Positions 43,849-53,200 of a stretch of 64,000 nt of DNA are shown in pieces; position 1 is the stretch's first letter; every line of letters begins with the position of its first letter. Origin of the DNA: Paeniglutamicibacter gangotriensis Lz1y (GTDB taxonomy: Bacteria > Actinomycetota > Actinomycetes > Actinomycetales > Micrococcaceae); contig NZ_AOCK01000003.1 of NCBI RefSeq assembly GCF_000348945.1, forward strand, positions 248,001 through 312,000. Direction: 5' to 3'. The notes below the pieces were generated by a model. It ran no database searches. It saw only the letters and a program-made list of their open reading frames with translations, and had not been told where the DNA came from. A program made the position numbers and the translations under genes.

Positions 43849-45099
43849 CTACGAGGCCTCAATAATCATGCCTGCGGCTACGGTGTTGTTGGTGACTTCA
43901 TCAATGAGAATAAAGCCTCCGGTGGTTCGGTTTTTGTGATAGGAATCCGCGAGTAATGGCTGCGTGGTCCGTATCGAGATTCGGCCTATTTCGTTCAGGG
44001 TCAGATTCGTTGCGTCCTCGTCTCGGTGCAGAGTGTTAATGTTCAGCCCATAACGCAGTTCCTTAATCAAAGCCCGAGTCGATTTGGTCGTCTGCTTGAT
44101 CCCTAGCTTCTGCCCCACTTTCATGGGTTTATCACTCATCCAACAAATCATGGCCTCGATGTTCTGTGCCACTTGAGGTTGGTTGTTGGGCCGCACGATC
44201 ATATCGCCGCGGGAAACGTCCAGATCATCTTCCAGTCGCACTGTCACGGACATCGGTGGGTAAGCCAATTCCACCGGACCGTCAGCAGTTGACACTTCCT
44301 TGATTGTTGAAGGAATGCCGCTTGGCAAAACCACCACCTTGTCCCCCGCTTTCATAACACCGCTGGCAACCTGGCCGGCGTATCCCCTGTAGTCATGGTG
44401 TCCATTGTTGTGCGGACGAATGACGTATTGGACAGGGAATCGCACGTCAACCATGTTCGAGTCGCTGGCTGTCTGGACGTTTTCCAAGTGATGCATCAGC
44501 GACGCACCTTGGTACCAGGGCATGTTTTCTGAACGTCTCACCACGTTGTCGCCAGTCAATGCAGAGACTGGGATGACTTGGACATCTGCAATATTCAAAC
44601 GAGCCGCATAGTCGGTAAATTCCCGACGGATGTCTTCAAAGACTTCCTGTGACCAATCAACGAGGTCCATTTTGTTTACGGCGATCACCAGGTGTGGAAC
44701 CTCCAAGAGAGAGACCAAGAAGGCGTGGCGGCGCGATTGTTCGACCAGTCCCTTGCGCGCGTCCACCAAGACAATGGACAAATCTGAGGTCGAAGCCCCC
44801 GTGACCATATTGCGTGTGTACTGGATATGACCGGGTGTATCGGCCACAATAAATTTGCGATTTGGGGTGGAGAAGTACCGGTAGGCGACATCGATGGTGA
44901 TCCCTTGCTCGCGTTCGGCCCGTAGGCCGTCAGTAAGTAAGGCTAGATCGACGTATTCAGAACCACGCTCGTGGCTTGTCTTCTCAACCGAATCCAACTG
45001 GTCTACAAAGATCGCTTTAGAGTCAAAAAGTAGACGTCCAATGAGCGTGCTCTTTCCATCATCCACTGAGCCAGCAGTAGCAATGCGTAGCAGGTCCAT
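43849..45099 (-). CDS. cysN: Sulfate adenylyltransferase large subunit (GTPase) CysN
   Basis: 416 residues from ATG 45099, one base after the cysD stop; the frame is open to 45171 but the conserved start DLLRIATAGSVDDGKSTLIG fixes the choice. It is an EF-Tu-like GTPase: P-loop GSVDDGKST (10-18), DTPGHIQYTRNMVTGAS, NKMDLVDW, then two beta-barrel domains. GTP hydrolysis drives APS formation by CysD. The length fits CysN alone, with no fused APS kinase; that activity is encoded separately by cysC at 47 kb. Codon use is more AT-rich than in the core genes to the left. Confidence 0.95.
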   Translation of the reverse strand: MDLLRIATAGSVDDGKSTLIGRLLFDSKAIFVDQLDSVEKTSHERGSEYVDLALLTDGLRAEREQGITIDVAYRYFSTPNRKFIVADTPGHIQYTRNMVTGASTSDLSIVLVDARKGLVEQSRRHAFLVSLLEVPHLVIAVNKMDLVDWSQEVFEDIRREFTDYAARLNIADVQVIPVSALTGDNVVRRSENMPWYQGASLMHHLENVQTASDSNMVDVRFPVQYVIRPHNNGHHDYRGYAGQVASGVMKAGDKVVVLPSGIPSTIKEVSTADGPVELAYPPMSVTVRLEDDLDVSRGDMIVRPNNQPQVAQNIEAMICWMSDKPMKVGQKLGIKQTTKSTRALIKELRYGLNINTLHRDEDATNLTLNEIGRISIRTTQPLLADSYHKNRTTGGFILIDEVTNNTVAAGMIIEAS

Positions 45100-45100
45100 T

Positions 45101-46030
45101 TTAGAAATACCCTTCCTTCTTGCGGTCTTCCATCGCCGCCTCGCTGACTTGGTCATCCCCTCGGGTTGCACCGCGCTCGGTGATGCGCGTTGCAGCTACT
45201 TCTTCCACAATCGCTCGTGACGTCGTCGCAGAAGAAGATACTGCCGCGGTGAGGGTGGCATCCCCCACGGTGCGATATCGGACCATCTCAGTTCGCACGA
45301 TTTCATTCTCACGCGGTTGGCAGAATGGGTGGACCGCAAAAAGCATCCCGTGGCGGTCAAATACTTCGCGGCGGTGCGCAAAATAGATCGACGGCAAGAG
45401 GACGTTTTCACGTTCGATGTAGTTCCAGATATCAAGTTCTGTCCAGTTGGACAGTGGGAAGACTCGGATGCTCTCACCGTGATTCAGCCGGCTGTTGTAG
45501 AGGTTCCACAGTTCCGGGCGTTGGTTTTTCGGATCCCACTGACCAAACTCGTCACGGAATGAGAACACCCGTTCCTTGGCACGGGCCTTCTCCTCGTCCC
45601 GGCGAGCGCCCCCCATCAAGGCGTTAAGCTGGTGACTTTCAATGGTGTCAAGAAGCACCGGAGTCTGGATACGGTTGCGCGAGCCGTTGCGCTCCTCGAC
45701 CACGTCCCCGGCGTCAATTGCGTCCTGGACAGAACCAACAATAAGTCGTACTCCTCGGCGGGCGACTTCGGCGTCCCGGAAGTCCAGAACTTCTTGGAAG
45801 TTATGTCCGGTATCGATATGGACGACAGGAAACGGAATAGCGGCCGGCGCAAAAGCCTTCGCTGCGAGGTGCAGCAGCACTGCCGAGTCTTTGCCCCCTG
45901 AGAAAAGCAGGCCGGGCCGCTCGAGTTCTGCGACAACTTCACGAATAATGAAGATCGATTCAGCCTCTAGTGCAGAGATCTGGTCCAGCTGAAATCGCAA
46001 GCTGGTAGCGGTAACATTTTTTACTTTCAT
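45101..46030 (-). CDS. cysD: Sulfate adenylyltransferase small subunit CysD
   Basis: A 309-residue ATP pyrophosphatase of the PAPS-reductase-like fold that makes APS from ATP and sulfate. The PP-loop SGGKDS is at residues 44-49. VVHIDTGHNFQEVLDFRD, GARRDEEKARAKERVFSFRD, WNLYNSRLNHGESIRVFPLSNWTELDIW and the C-terminal DRKKEGYF are diagnostic of CysD rather than CysH. GGGGGA lies seven bases before the ATG. It is co-transcribed with cysQ upstream and cysN downstream. Confidence 0.96.
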   Translation of the reverse strand: MKVKNVTATSLRFQLDQISALEAESIFIIREVVAELERPGLLFSGGKDSAVLLHLAAKAFAPAAIPFPVVHIDTGHNFQEVLDFRDAEVARRGVRLIVGSVQDAIDAGDVVEERNGSRNRIQTPVLLDTIESHQLNALMGGARRDEEKARAKERVFSFRDEFGQWDPKNQRPELWNLYNSRLNHGESIRVFPLSNWTELDIWNYIERENVLLPSIYFAHRREVFDRHGMLFAVHPFCQPRENEIVRTEMVRYRTVGDATLTAAVSSSATTSRAIVEEVAATRITERGATRGDDQVSEAAMEDRKKEGYF

Positions 46031-46075
46031 TGAGAATCCCCCAAGTTCAATGATCGAACGTCTTGATGTAGTTGG

Positions 46076-46897
46076 CTAAGAGTGCTCGCGGATTGCATCG
46101 AGCAAGGTGTCCTTCAAATCAGCGCGACAGACGAGTAGATCGGGAAGGTACGGATCGTCCCGGTTGTATTCAAGCGCTCTACCGTCGATCCGGCTCGTGT
46201 GCAGTCCCTTGCCAGCGGCAACGGCGACTGGTGCAGCCGAATCCCATTCAAACTGGCCGCCTGCGTGGATGTAAGCGTCAACTTCCCCACGTGCCACTGC
46301 GCAGACTTTGTAGCCTGCGGACCCCATGGGAACAAGTTCCACGTTTGTATGTTGCGCAAGCTGGTTAGTCACTTCTGGTGCACGGGTGCGTGAGACGGCA
46401 ATCCGTACTGGTCGCCCGTTGATTTCGGCCACGTCGAGCTGGCCGTCGTCACTCCCCAGCACTAAATCTAATCCGGGAAGTGCAACGGCGCCGGCAACGA
46501 GCGAGCCATTTTCCCATAATGCGACGTGCACGGCCCAGTCGCTCCGAAACTCGGAATACTCGCGTGTGCCATCGAGTGGGTCGATGATCCAGACCCTTTT
46601 GCTCTTCAACCGACGCTTATCGTCTAAGGCTTCTTCGGATAAAATAGCGTCTTCCGGATTCAGTTCCCTCAACGCGCGATCAAGGTACTGCTGAGATACT
46701 TTGTCTCCAGCGTCTTTGAGCGCGTGGCCTTCCAAACCGAGTTCACCGGCTTGAGCTCGAAGTTCTAGTAATTTTTTCCCAGCACTACCCGCTAGGTCAA
46801 TTGCTCGTTGCAGGTCTCCCACCTGAATGTCCCCCATTCCCCCATAAGAAAACCAAGATCTTCCCCAAGACCCATGGTGTTCCGCAATACTATCCAT
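46076..46897 (-). CDS. cysQ: 3'(2'),5'-bisphosphate nucleotidase CysQ (PAP phosphatase)
   Basis: 273 residues from ATG 46897 with GAGG eight bases upstream. It is an inositol-monophosphatase-fold enzyme: ILSEEALDD supplies metal ligands, VWIIDPLDGTREYSEFRSDW is the DPxDGT metal site, and QFEWDSAAPVAVAAGKGL is the C-terminal WDxAA motif. The family hydrolyses PAP, the by-product of PAPS-using enzymes, and sometimes PAPS itself. As first gene of cysQ-cysD-cysN it fits recycling of PAP from the sulfotransferase encoded 12 kb to the right. The first ~20 residues are extra. Confidence 0.92.
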   Translation of the reverse strand: MDSIAEHHGSWGRSWFSYGGMGDIQVGDLQRAIDLAGSAGKKLLELRAQAGELGLEGHALKDAGDKVSQQYLDRALRELNPEDAILSEEALDDKRRLKSKRVWIIDPLDGTREYSEFRSDWAVHVALWENGSLVAGAVALPGLDLVLGSDDGQLDVAEINGRPVRIAVSRTRAPEVTNQLAQHTNVELVPMGSAGYKVCAVARGEVDAYIHAGGQFEWDSAAPVAVAAGKGLHTSRIDGRALEYNRDDPYLPDLLVCRADLKDTLLDAIREHS

Positions 46898-46932
46898 GTT
46901 TGTACCTCAGATAGAAGGGGTTCGACCACACG

Positions 46933-46960
46933 GTTATAAATTGAGCTTGATCTGGCACAA
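46933..46960 (-). promoter_or_regulatory. Promoter of the cysQ-cysD-cysN operon
   Basis: On the minus strand TTGTGC (46960-46955), a 16-bp spacer and TATAAC (46938-46933) lie ~36 bp upstream of the cysQ ATG. The divergent cysC gene starts at 47014. Confidence 0.55.
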
Positions 46961-47013
46961 ACGTGTTTTCGAATCTAGTGTGGACTTCAGGCAGATACTT
47001 CTTGGGGGAGAGA

Positions 47014-48192
47014 ATGGCGAACTTTGACAACGATTTACTCAATAGTCCGTTGTTGCAGCTCGATTTCGAGCAATTGGACGTGCTTGAGTTAGTCCTTGGT
47101 GGGTTATTGGATCCTTGTTCCATTGAGCTGTCAAGCATTCCCCAATGGGCCGAAATCGGTGAGATCTCTCCATCGAAAGCCGATGGAAGCAAGGGCGTAT
47201 TACTAGCAGATCCAGATGGCACAGCCTTGGCGGTCGTGAATTACCGGGCTCTGGACGACGGGGATAAAGACAGTCACGAGGTCATAGGTGTCTGGCCACT
47301 GGCTAAGCCTGAGCACGGGTCATTCCGCGAACTCCGCATCACCTCTTCGTTAGGTTCACAACCGGTGGTGTTATTTGACCAGGCTCCGACTCCTTTGGAC
47401 ATCCAAGCGTTACGCTCAAGGCCTTCTTTGCCTGCCAACACCTGCTTCGTGCTGGTGTGCAACAGTTCCGGGTCTCGTGACCCCGCCCATATAGATCAAA
47501 TAGAGCAGTTGCAGGCCACCGCAGAAATTTTCGAGGATGTGAAAGTCGCTCACCTAGTGCTTCCCGATTCGACTTCCGAGCATCTGGCGATGGAACGACT
47601 TTCTTCGCATGTGGTTATCGATCTGCGTGGATTCAAGGATAATGCTGCCGCTACATCACAAGGTGTTGTATTCATGTTTAGTGGCCTGTCAGGCTCCGGG
47701 AAGTCCACATTGGCGCGCGCCGTTCAGCAGCAAATTCATCAGCATCTTCCACAACGCGCAGTGTTGCTCGATGGGGATGACATCCGACGGTTTATTTCCA
47801 AGGGTCTGGGGTTCTCCCGTGAGGACCGCGAGACCAATGTGGAGCGTATCGGGTGGATTGCTGCACGCATCTCCGAGGTCGGCGGTATCGCGTTGTGTGC
47901 ACCAATCGCCCCGTTCCACGCGACTCGTGCTGCGGTTCGTTCAATGACCACGCAAGTTGGCCGCTTTTACCTCATCTACGTGAGCACTCCTCTGGCAGTA
48001 TGTGAAGCACGAGACCGCAAAGGTTTGTATGCCAAGGCCCGAGCCGGGTTGGTCACGGACTTCACAGGCATAGATTCTCCCTACGAAGAACCGGTCGATG
48101 CAGATCTGATCCTGGATTTGTCGGTATTAGACGTTCAGACAGCTACGGAACAAGTCATAGGGCTATTGCGGACACAGCAGACTAATCTTTGA
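47014..48192 (+). CDS. cysC: Adenylyl-sulfate (APS) kinase CysC with ~200-residue N-terminal extension
   Basis: 392 residues from ATG 47014, preceded by GGGGGAG. The C-terminal ~180 residues are a complete APS kinase: Walker A GLSGSGKST (~224-232), VLLDGDDIRRFISKGLGFSREDRETNVERIGWIAARI, CAPIAPFHATRAAVRSM, FYLIYVSTPLAVCEARDRKGLYAKARAGLVTDFTGIDSPYEEP. It phosphorylates APS to PAPS. The N-terminal ~200 residues are not a recognisable CysN or ATP-sulfurylase catalytic domain; they may be a degenerate sulfurylase/PUA-like or regulatory domain. It is divergent from cysQDN and convergent with the permease gene. Confidence 0.93.
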   Translation: MANFDNDLLNSPLLQLDFEQLDVLELVLGGLLDPCSIELSSIPQWAEIGEISPSKADGSKGVLLADPDGTALAVVNYRALDDGDKDSHEVIGVWPLAKPEHGSFRELRITSSLGSQPVVLFDQAPTPLDIQALRSRPSLPANTCFVLVCNSSGSRDPAHIDQIEQLQATAEIFEDVKVAHLVLPDSTSEHLAMERLSSHVVIDLRGFKDNAAATSQGVVFMFSGLSGSGKSTLARAVQQQIHQHLPQRAVLLDGDDIRRFISKGLGFSREDRETNVERIGWIAARISEVGGIALCAPIAPFHATRAAVRSMTTQVGRFYLIYVSTPLAVCEARDRKGLYAKARAGLVTDFTGIDSPYEEPVDADLILDLSVLDVQTATEQVIGLLRTQQTNL

Positions 48193-48227
48193 TTAGTTCA
48201 CCCTAATTGGGACAACTACTCTTGCGG

Positions 48228-49991
48228 TTAGAGCGGCCACACCAGCGGGACGACGGTCAGGGTCACCGCGGCGGTAACTAAGCTCATCGGAACGCCTATC
48301 CTGACAAAATCCGAGACCCGGTAACCGCCAGGGCCCATGACCATCAAATTTGTCTGATAGCCAATGGGAATAATGAAACTGGCTGAGGCAGCGGCCATCA
48401 CAGTGATGGCAAACGGCATAAAGTTGGCGCCTACAGTGTCGGCCACGGCCATGGCAATGGGAAAGACCAGTACCGCTGCTGCGTTGTTGGTCAGGAGCTC
48501 GGTAAAGCACAACGTGAGCAGGAAGACGAGCGCAAGTGCACCCCTGGGGCCGACATCGGCGATGAGCAGGGTGTCAGCGATCGTCGCAGCGGCCCCGGTT
48601 TTTACCATCGCTGCTCCCAAAGCAAATGACGCAGCAATCACGATGATGACCTGCAAGTCAATATGTCGTCGCACGTTACCCACCGAGAGACATCCGGTGA
48701 CCAGCATTGCTAGCGATGCCAGCAGTGCAGCCTGGATGACTTCCAGCACTCCGAACGCGTTCAGCAACACCATGCCCAGCAAAATCAATATAGCCCAGGG
48801 AGCCTTGCGGAAGTTGGCGGGGGCTACATCGCTGATACTGCTGACCAACATGAAGTCCCGGCGGAAACGGTAGTTCCGAACGAAGTCCACATTGGTTTCC
48901 AGCAGTAGAGTATCTCCCACCCTGAATTTGACGTCGCCGATCTTGCCGCGAAGCATTTGTCCTGATCGAGAGATCGACAGAATCACGGCGTGGTAGTGCG
49001 AGCGGAATTGATTCTCCTTGACAGTTTGACCGATTCCGGTGAAGTCCGGGCCGATAACGGCTTCAACCAATCGACGCTGAGAATGGCGAATACCCAGTTT
49101 GTTCACGTCTCCGGCGCTGGGCTCCAGACCCCGAATTTCACGAAGCTCACTTGCACACTGGGGTGCCCCGACGAAAATGAGGACATCGTTTGGGTCCAGA
49201 ATGAGCTCCGGGGTGACTTCCACGACCAAATGTTCATCCCGCTCAAGCCTGGTCAGAAATCCATGGACCAGACTACGCAGTCCTGCTGCCGCTACGGATT
49301 TTCCCACCAGGGGTCCGTTGGCTAGCACCCTGAACTCGACCGCGTATTCGCGAGCGGTCTGCATTTGCTCCACCGCGTCTTCTCGGTTGGGTAGCAGACG
49401 GTTGCCACACAAGGTGAGGAATATGGAGCCAACCACCGTCAAGGGAACGCCCACTGCTGCAATGTCGAACATCCTCAGGGACACGCCCTTTTCGGCCTGC
49501 AGCAGACCATCAATTACTAGGTTGGTGCTAGTACCAATCAGAGTCATCGTCCCGCCAAGGATAGCCATGTAACTCAGTGGAATGAGCATTTTGGATACGG
49601 GAATGCGCACCCGGGCCGACCAATCCTGAATGGCGGGCAAAAGCATGGCGACAACAGTGGTGTTGTTCAGAAATGCGCTCAGTCCTCCGACGGGAAGTAG
49701 CATTCGCAGATATGCTCCACGGATGCTTGAAGGCCGTCCCAGCAGGTTTTGTGCGATCCATTGCACCGCGCCTGTTTCACTTAGGCCCGCAGCCACCACG
49801 TAGAGTACGGCCACGGTGATGACCCCGGTGTTTGAAAACCCGGACAACGCCTCCACGGGGGTCAGGATGCCCATCAGCATGAGGGCTAGCGCGGCACCCA
49901 TCAAGATGATGTCCGCGGCAATTCTCGTGGCGGACAATAGCACCAGCACCGCTAAGACAATGGCCAGCGTCAACACGGCGTCGAAGCCCAC
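48228..49991 (-). CDS. DASS/SLC13-type permease with two RCK_C (TrkA-C) domains, probable sulfate transporter
   Basis: About 587 residues from GTG 49991, chosen for the GGGGGAG just upstream; an ATG at 50021 would add ten residues. Membrane helices occur at both ends (residues ~1-200 and ~395-587). Duplicated family motifs are NNTTVVAMLLPAI with GTSTNLVIDG in the first half, and TNNAAAVLVFPIA with PIGYQTNLMVMGPGGY in the second. The cytoplasmic middle (~205-380) holds two TrkA-C/RCK_C domains (EFRVLANGPLVGKSVAAAGL and RRLVEAVIGPDFTGIGQTVK). This layout is shared with sulfate permeases such as the algal SAC1/SLT type. Sulfate as substrate is inferred from the flanking cys genes. Confidence 0.85.
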   Translation of the reverse strand: MGFDAVLTLAIVLAVLVLLSATRIAADIILMGAALALMLMGILTPVEALSGFSNTGVITVAVLYVVAAGLSETGAVQWIAQNLLGRPSSIRGAYLRMLLPVGGLSAFLNNTTVVAMLLPAIQDWSARVRIPVSKMLIPLSYMAILGGTMTLIGTSTNLVIDGLLQAEKGVSLRMFDIAAVGVPLTVVGSIFLTLCGNRLLPNREDAVEQMQTAREYAVEFRVLANGPLVGKSVAAAGLRSLVHGFLTRLERDEHLVVEVTPELILDPNDVLIFVGAPQCASELREIRGLEPSAGDVNKLGIRHSQRRLVEAVIGPDFTGIGQTVKENQFRSHYHAVILSISRSGQMLRGKIGDVKFRVGDTLLLETNVDFVRNYRFRRDFMLVSSISDVAPANFRKAPWAILILLGMVLLNAFGVLEVIQAALLASLAMLVTGCLSVGNVRRHIDLQVIIVIAASFALGAAMVKTGAAATIADTLLIADVGPRGALALVFLLTLCFTELLTNNAAAVLVFPIAMAVADTVGANFMPFAITVMAAASASFIIPIGYQTNLMVMGPGGYRVSDFVRIGVPMSLVTAAVTLTVVPLVWPL

Positions 49992-50213
49992 AATACTCCC
50001 CCTGTATTGTTTGCCATCCACCCCATATGGACGGCCAAACTAAGTCCATCTCATGCAGAAGAAGAAGAATCCCGGAATCTGCCATTCGATAATTTAACCC
50101 AGTTACTGGATTCATCATTGCAGAGCAAAGCGCATCAGTCTATGAAGATTTATACTCTTTCGCAGTGCAACAGGGTGCGTTAAGCTCTCGACACCTAGCA
50201 TCGGCCACAGCAA

Positions 50214-50257
50214 AACAGGTAGCCCGAAACCGGTTGAAGGGTCCCGGGCCACCTGTT
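50214..50257 (-). terminator. Rho-independent terminator of the giant PKD-protein gene
   Basis: 13-nt arms with one mismatch (AACAGGTAGCCCG and CGGGCCACCTGTT). On the minus strand the second arm runs into TTTT. It lies 15 nt past the stop. Confidence 0.8.
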
Positions 50258-50271
50258 CAGTGCGTGGCGAT

Positions 50272-53200
50272 TCAGTCAATGGCTCCAAGCACCACCGTAC
50301 CCATTGCCGCATTGGCGGTGCTACTGTCGGCCACCCCTGTCAGGTTGCCGACTGGGCCCGCACCGACCGGACCTCCCGAATCGGCCAACATCCATGACAG
50401 ATGCCCGCCTCCGCTACCGGCTCCGGTTTGTCGGACTGCCAACGTGGACGGAACCTGCCAGGCGGTAGTTGCCGCTGTCTTGTCTGTCCAGTAGGACAAT
50501 GCCCAATCGCCTGAGGCTGCTTCAGCTTCGGGAGTTTTGTGCTGATCCGTTGAACCGACTTCGGGTTCAAACACAAAGGACGCTGAGCTCACAGTCGCAT
50601 TGCGGTAGACCGAGACCACCAGTGAGCCTCGGGCATATCCATCGGAGGAGACGTTCACCGTGGAACCGGCATCTGCTGCCGTGGCCACCTTGGAGAACAT
50701 CATTGCCTGCATGGAGGCCGTCGCCACATGTGCCCGTTGCTCCCATGCTGATGGAATCGAAGGCGCGGAGGCGAATTGATTGGTCGAGAAAATCCCGACC
50801 AGCAGGTCTCCTGCTTCAACGCCACCTGGGATCTGTACCGAATGCGTCATTGCATTGACCGTCCCGGAGTTCGCGGCCGAAGCCACGAATGCCACATCAG
50901 ATTCAGGCGGTGGGGCATCATTTGCTTCAACTTCAACCGTCTGGCTCACGGTATTGGTGGCGCCAGCGGGGTCGGCGACTTCCAGGCTCACGGTATAGCT
51001 GCCGGCTTCGGGGAAGGAATGACTGAAGCTTTCGCCCACGGCCAGCTGCGACCCCTCAACGGTCCAAGCGTATTCCAGGAGGGAACCGTCCGGATCCGCT
51101 GAGCCTGTCCCATCAAAGATGCAGGACAGGAACGTACAGTCCCAGTCGAATGCCGCCACTGGGTCTGCATTGTCCCCGCCGTCGTCACCATCGGGGCTTC
51201 CGGCGAGCACCACCGATGCCATCACGGCATTGGCTGTGGTTGAATCCGCGGTGGCTGTCAGTCCGCCGGTAGCACCGGCGCTAACGGCGCCATTCGAGTC
51301 CGCCAACATCCAGGACAGGTGTCCGGCACCGCTGCCGGCGCCAGTTTGCCGTACCACTGTGCTGTCGGGCAATACCCACGTACCAGTCGTCGCGGTTTTA
51401 TCGGCCCAGTAGGACATCAGCCAACTGTTTTCTTGGGCAGTGAGCGCAGGGGTCGTATGCACGGAGCCGCTGGAGGTCTCTGGCTGCATCGCAAACGACG
51501 CGGCGTCTACCGTGGCATCACGGTAAACCGATATGACCAGCGAGCCTTTGACCCAGGAACTGGTAGTCACTGTCAGAGTAGTGCCAGCATCCGAGCTCGC
51601 CGCCACCTTGGAGTAAACTGCGCCACTCATCGATGTGGTGGAGGCATCCGCCCGGGTTTCCCAACCGTCCGGTGCGCCAAGGGTGGTGCCACCATTATTG
51701 GTTGACAACATTGCCACCATCAGGTCACCTTCCTGCACTCCAGAGGGGATGGTCACCTGATGATTCAGTGCCGTATCCACCCCGGCATTTGCCGCTGAAT
51801 CAACGAACGAGACGTCGTTTCCTGGTTCTGGTCCAGGATCCGCTGTCACCGACACCGACAAGGTGAAGGTGGCGGTCTCATTCGAATCATCTGTCACCGT
51901 CAAAGTCACCTGGTAGGTGCCAGCCGCAGCAAAGGCGTAGGTAGCCACCGTGCCGGTTGCTACTTCAACCCCGTCAGTGCTCCAGCTGTAGCCGATGATT
52001 TCACCGTCAGGATCGTTTGAGGCCGTCCCATCAAAGGTGCACGAGAGGAAGACACAGTCTTGGCTGAAAGTGGCCTCAGGAAGCTGGTTCGGTGTCGGCG
52101 ATACCTCAACGTCCACTTCTGTGGTGTTGGTTGCCCCATCGTCATCGGTGACCGTCAAGCTCACCGTGTAGGTACCCGCCAAGGGGAACTCGTAGCTGAA
52201 CTCCGCCTCGTCGCCACTGCCACCGTCGCTGGTTGTCCAGGAGAATGTGACAATCTCACCATCTTGGTCGGTTGAGCCGCCACCGTTGAAGGTACAGCTC
52301 AACTCATTACAGATGCTTTGGATTGCTGCTTCCGGCGTCTGGTTTGGTGACTCGGTCACGGTCACCGTAGTGCTCGTGCTCGCGGTGGCACCCTCGTTAT
52401 CGGTGACCGTCAAGGTCGCTTCGAAGTCACCAGCTTGGCTGTAACTGTGTTCGACTTCCTCTCCGGTTGCCGTGGTTCCGTCCCCGAAGTCCCAGTCATA
52501 GGAATCAATTTCTCCATCGGGGTCGGTGGATTCAGCACCGCTAAAGACACAGTCTAAATCAGTACATTTCTGGGTCATCGATGCCGTTGGGGATTGGTTC
52601 GGTAGCGGTGGAGCGCCGTCACTTTCGGTGGATATCAGTGCCCGGCTTGTCCAGTTCACTCCATCAACTTCCGGACCGCTGACCACCTGAGTTGGACCGT
52701 TGGCCGTACCATCGGTGACTGTCTGGGTCCATGGAGCTGCCAACAGCTGTCCCTCGGAGTTCGCCAAATACAACTGGTCCTCCGCGAGGAACATGCCGTG
52801 CACATTACTCCAGGTGATTCCGGAGTCCCCGGTGGCAACTGTGAAACGCTCAGCGCCCACAATGCCGCTGTCCAAATCGAAGTACCTCATGAACAACGAG
52901 TTCTGCCCGCTGAGAGTGAAGTAGATGCGATCGTTCTTGAACACCAAGCCGCTCATCTGTTGCATCTCACCGGCATAGTTACTTAATCCATAGAGATCAT
53001 GAACAGTAGCTGAGCCCAGTGCCGCACCATTAAACGAACGGCTGTGGAACTCGCCATTGCTCGTAGCCAGATACATTCGGTCATTGGCCACAAAGCCCCC
53101 GCGAACCGCATCCCAGGCCACATCACCGGTAATCTCAGCTGGCCCCTTCGAAGCGGCAAGACTACCGTTGTAGTAGGTCTCCGTCACCTGGTTTTCGGTA

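Noticed and set aside
46822-46845. 12-base match (ATGTCCCCCATT) with 55157-55168 as a shared control element
   Set aside because: One copy lies within cysQ coding sequence, and two random 12-base matches are expected in 64 kb.
43849-46897. Assimilatory sulfate reduction cluster
   Set aside because: No PAPS/APS reductase or sulfite reductase is present; instead cysC, cysQ and a sulfotransferase occur, which fit sulfation.
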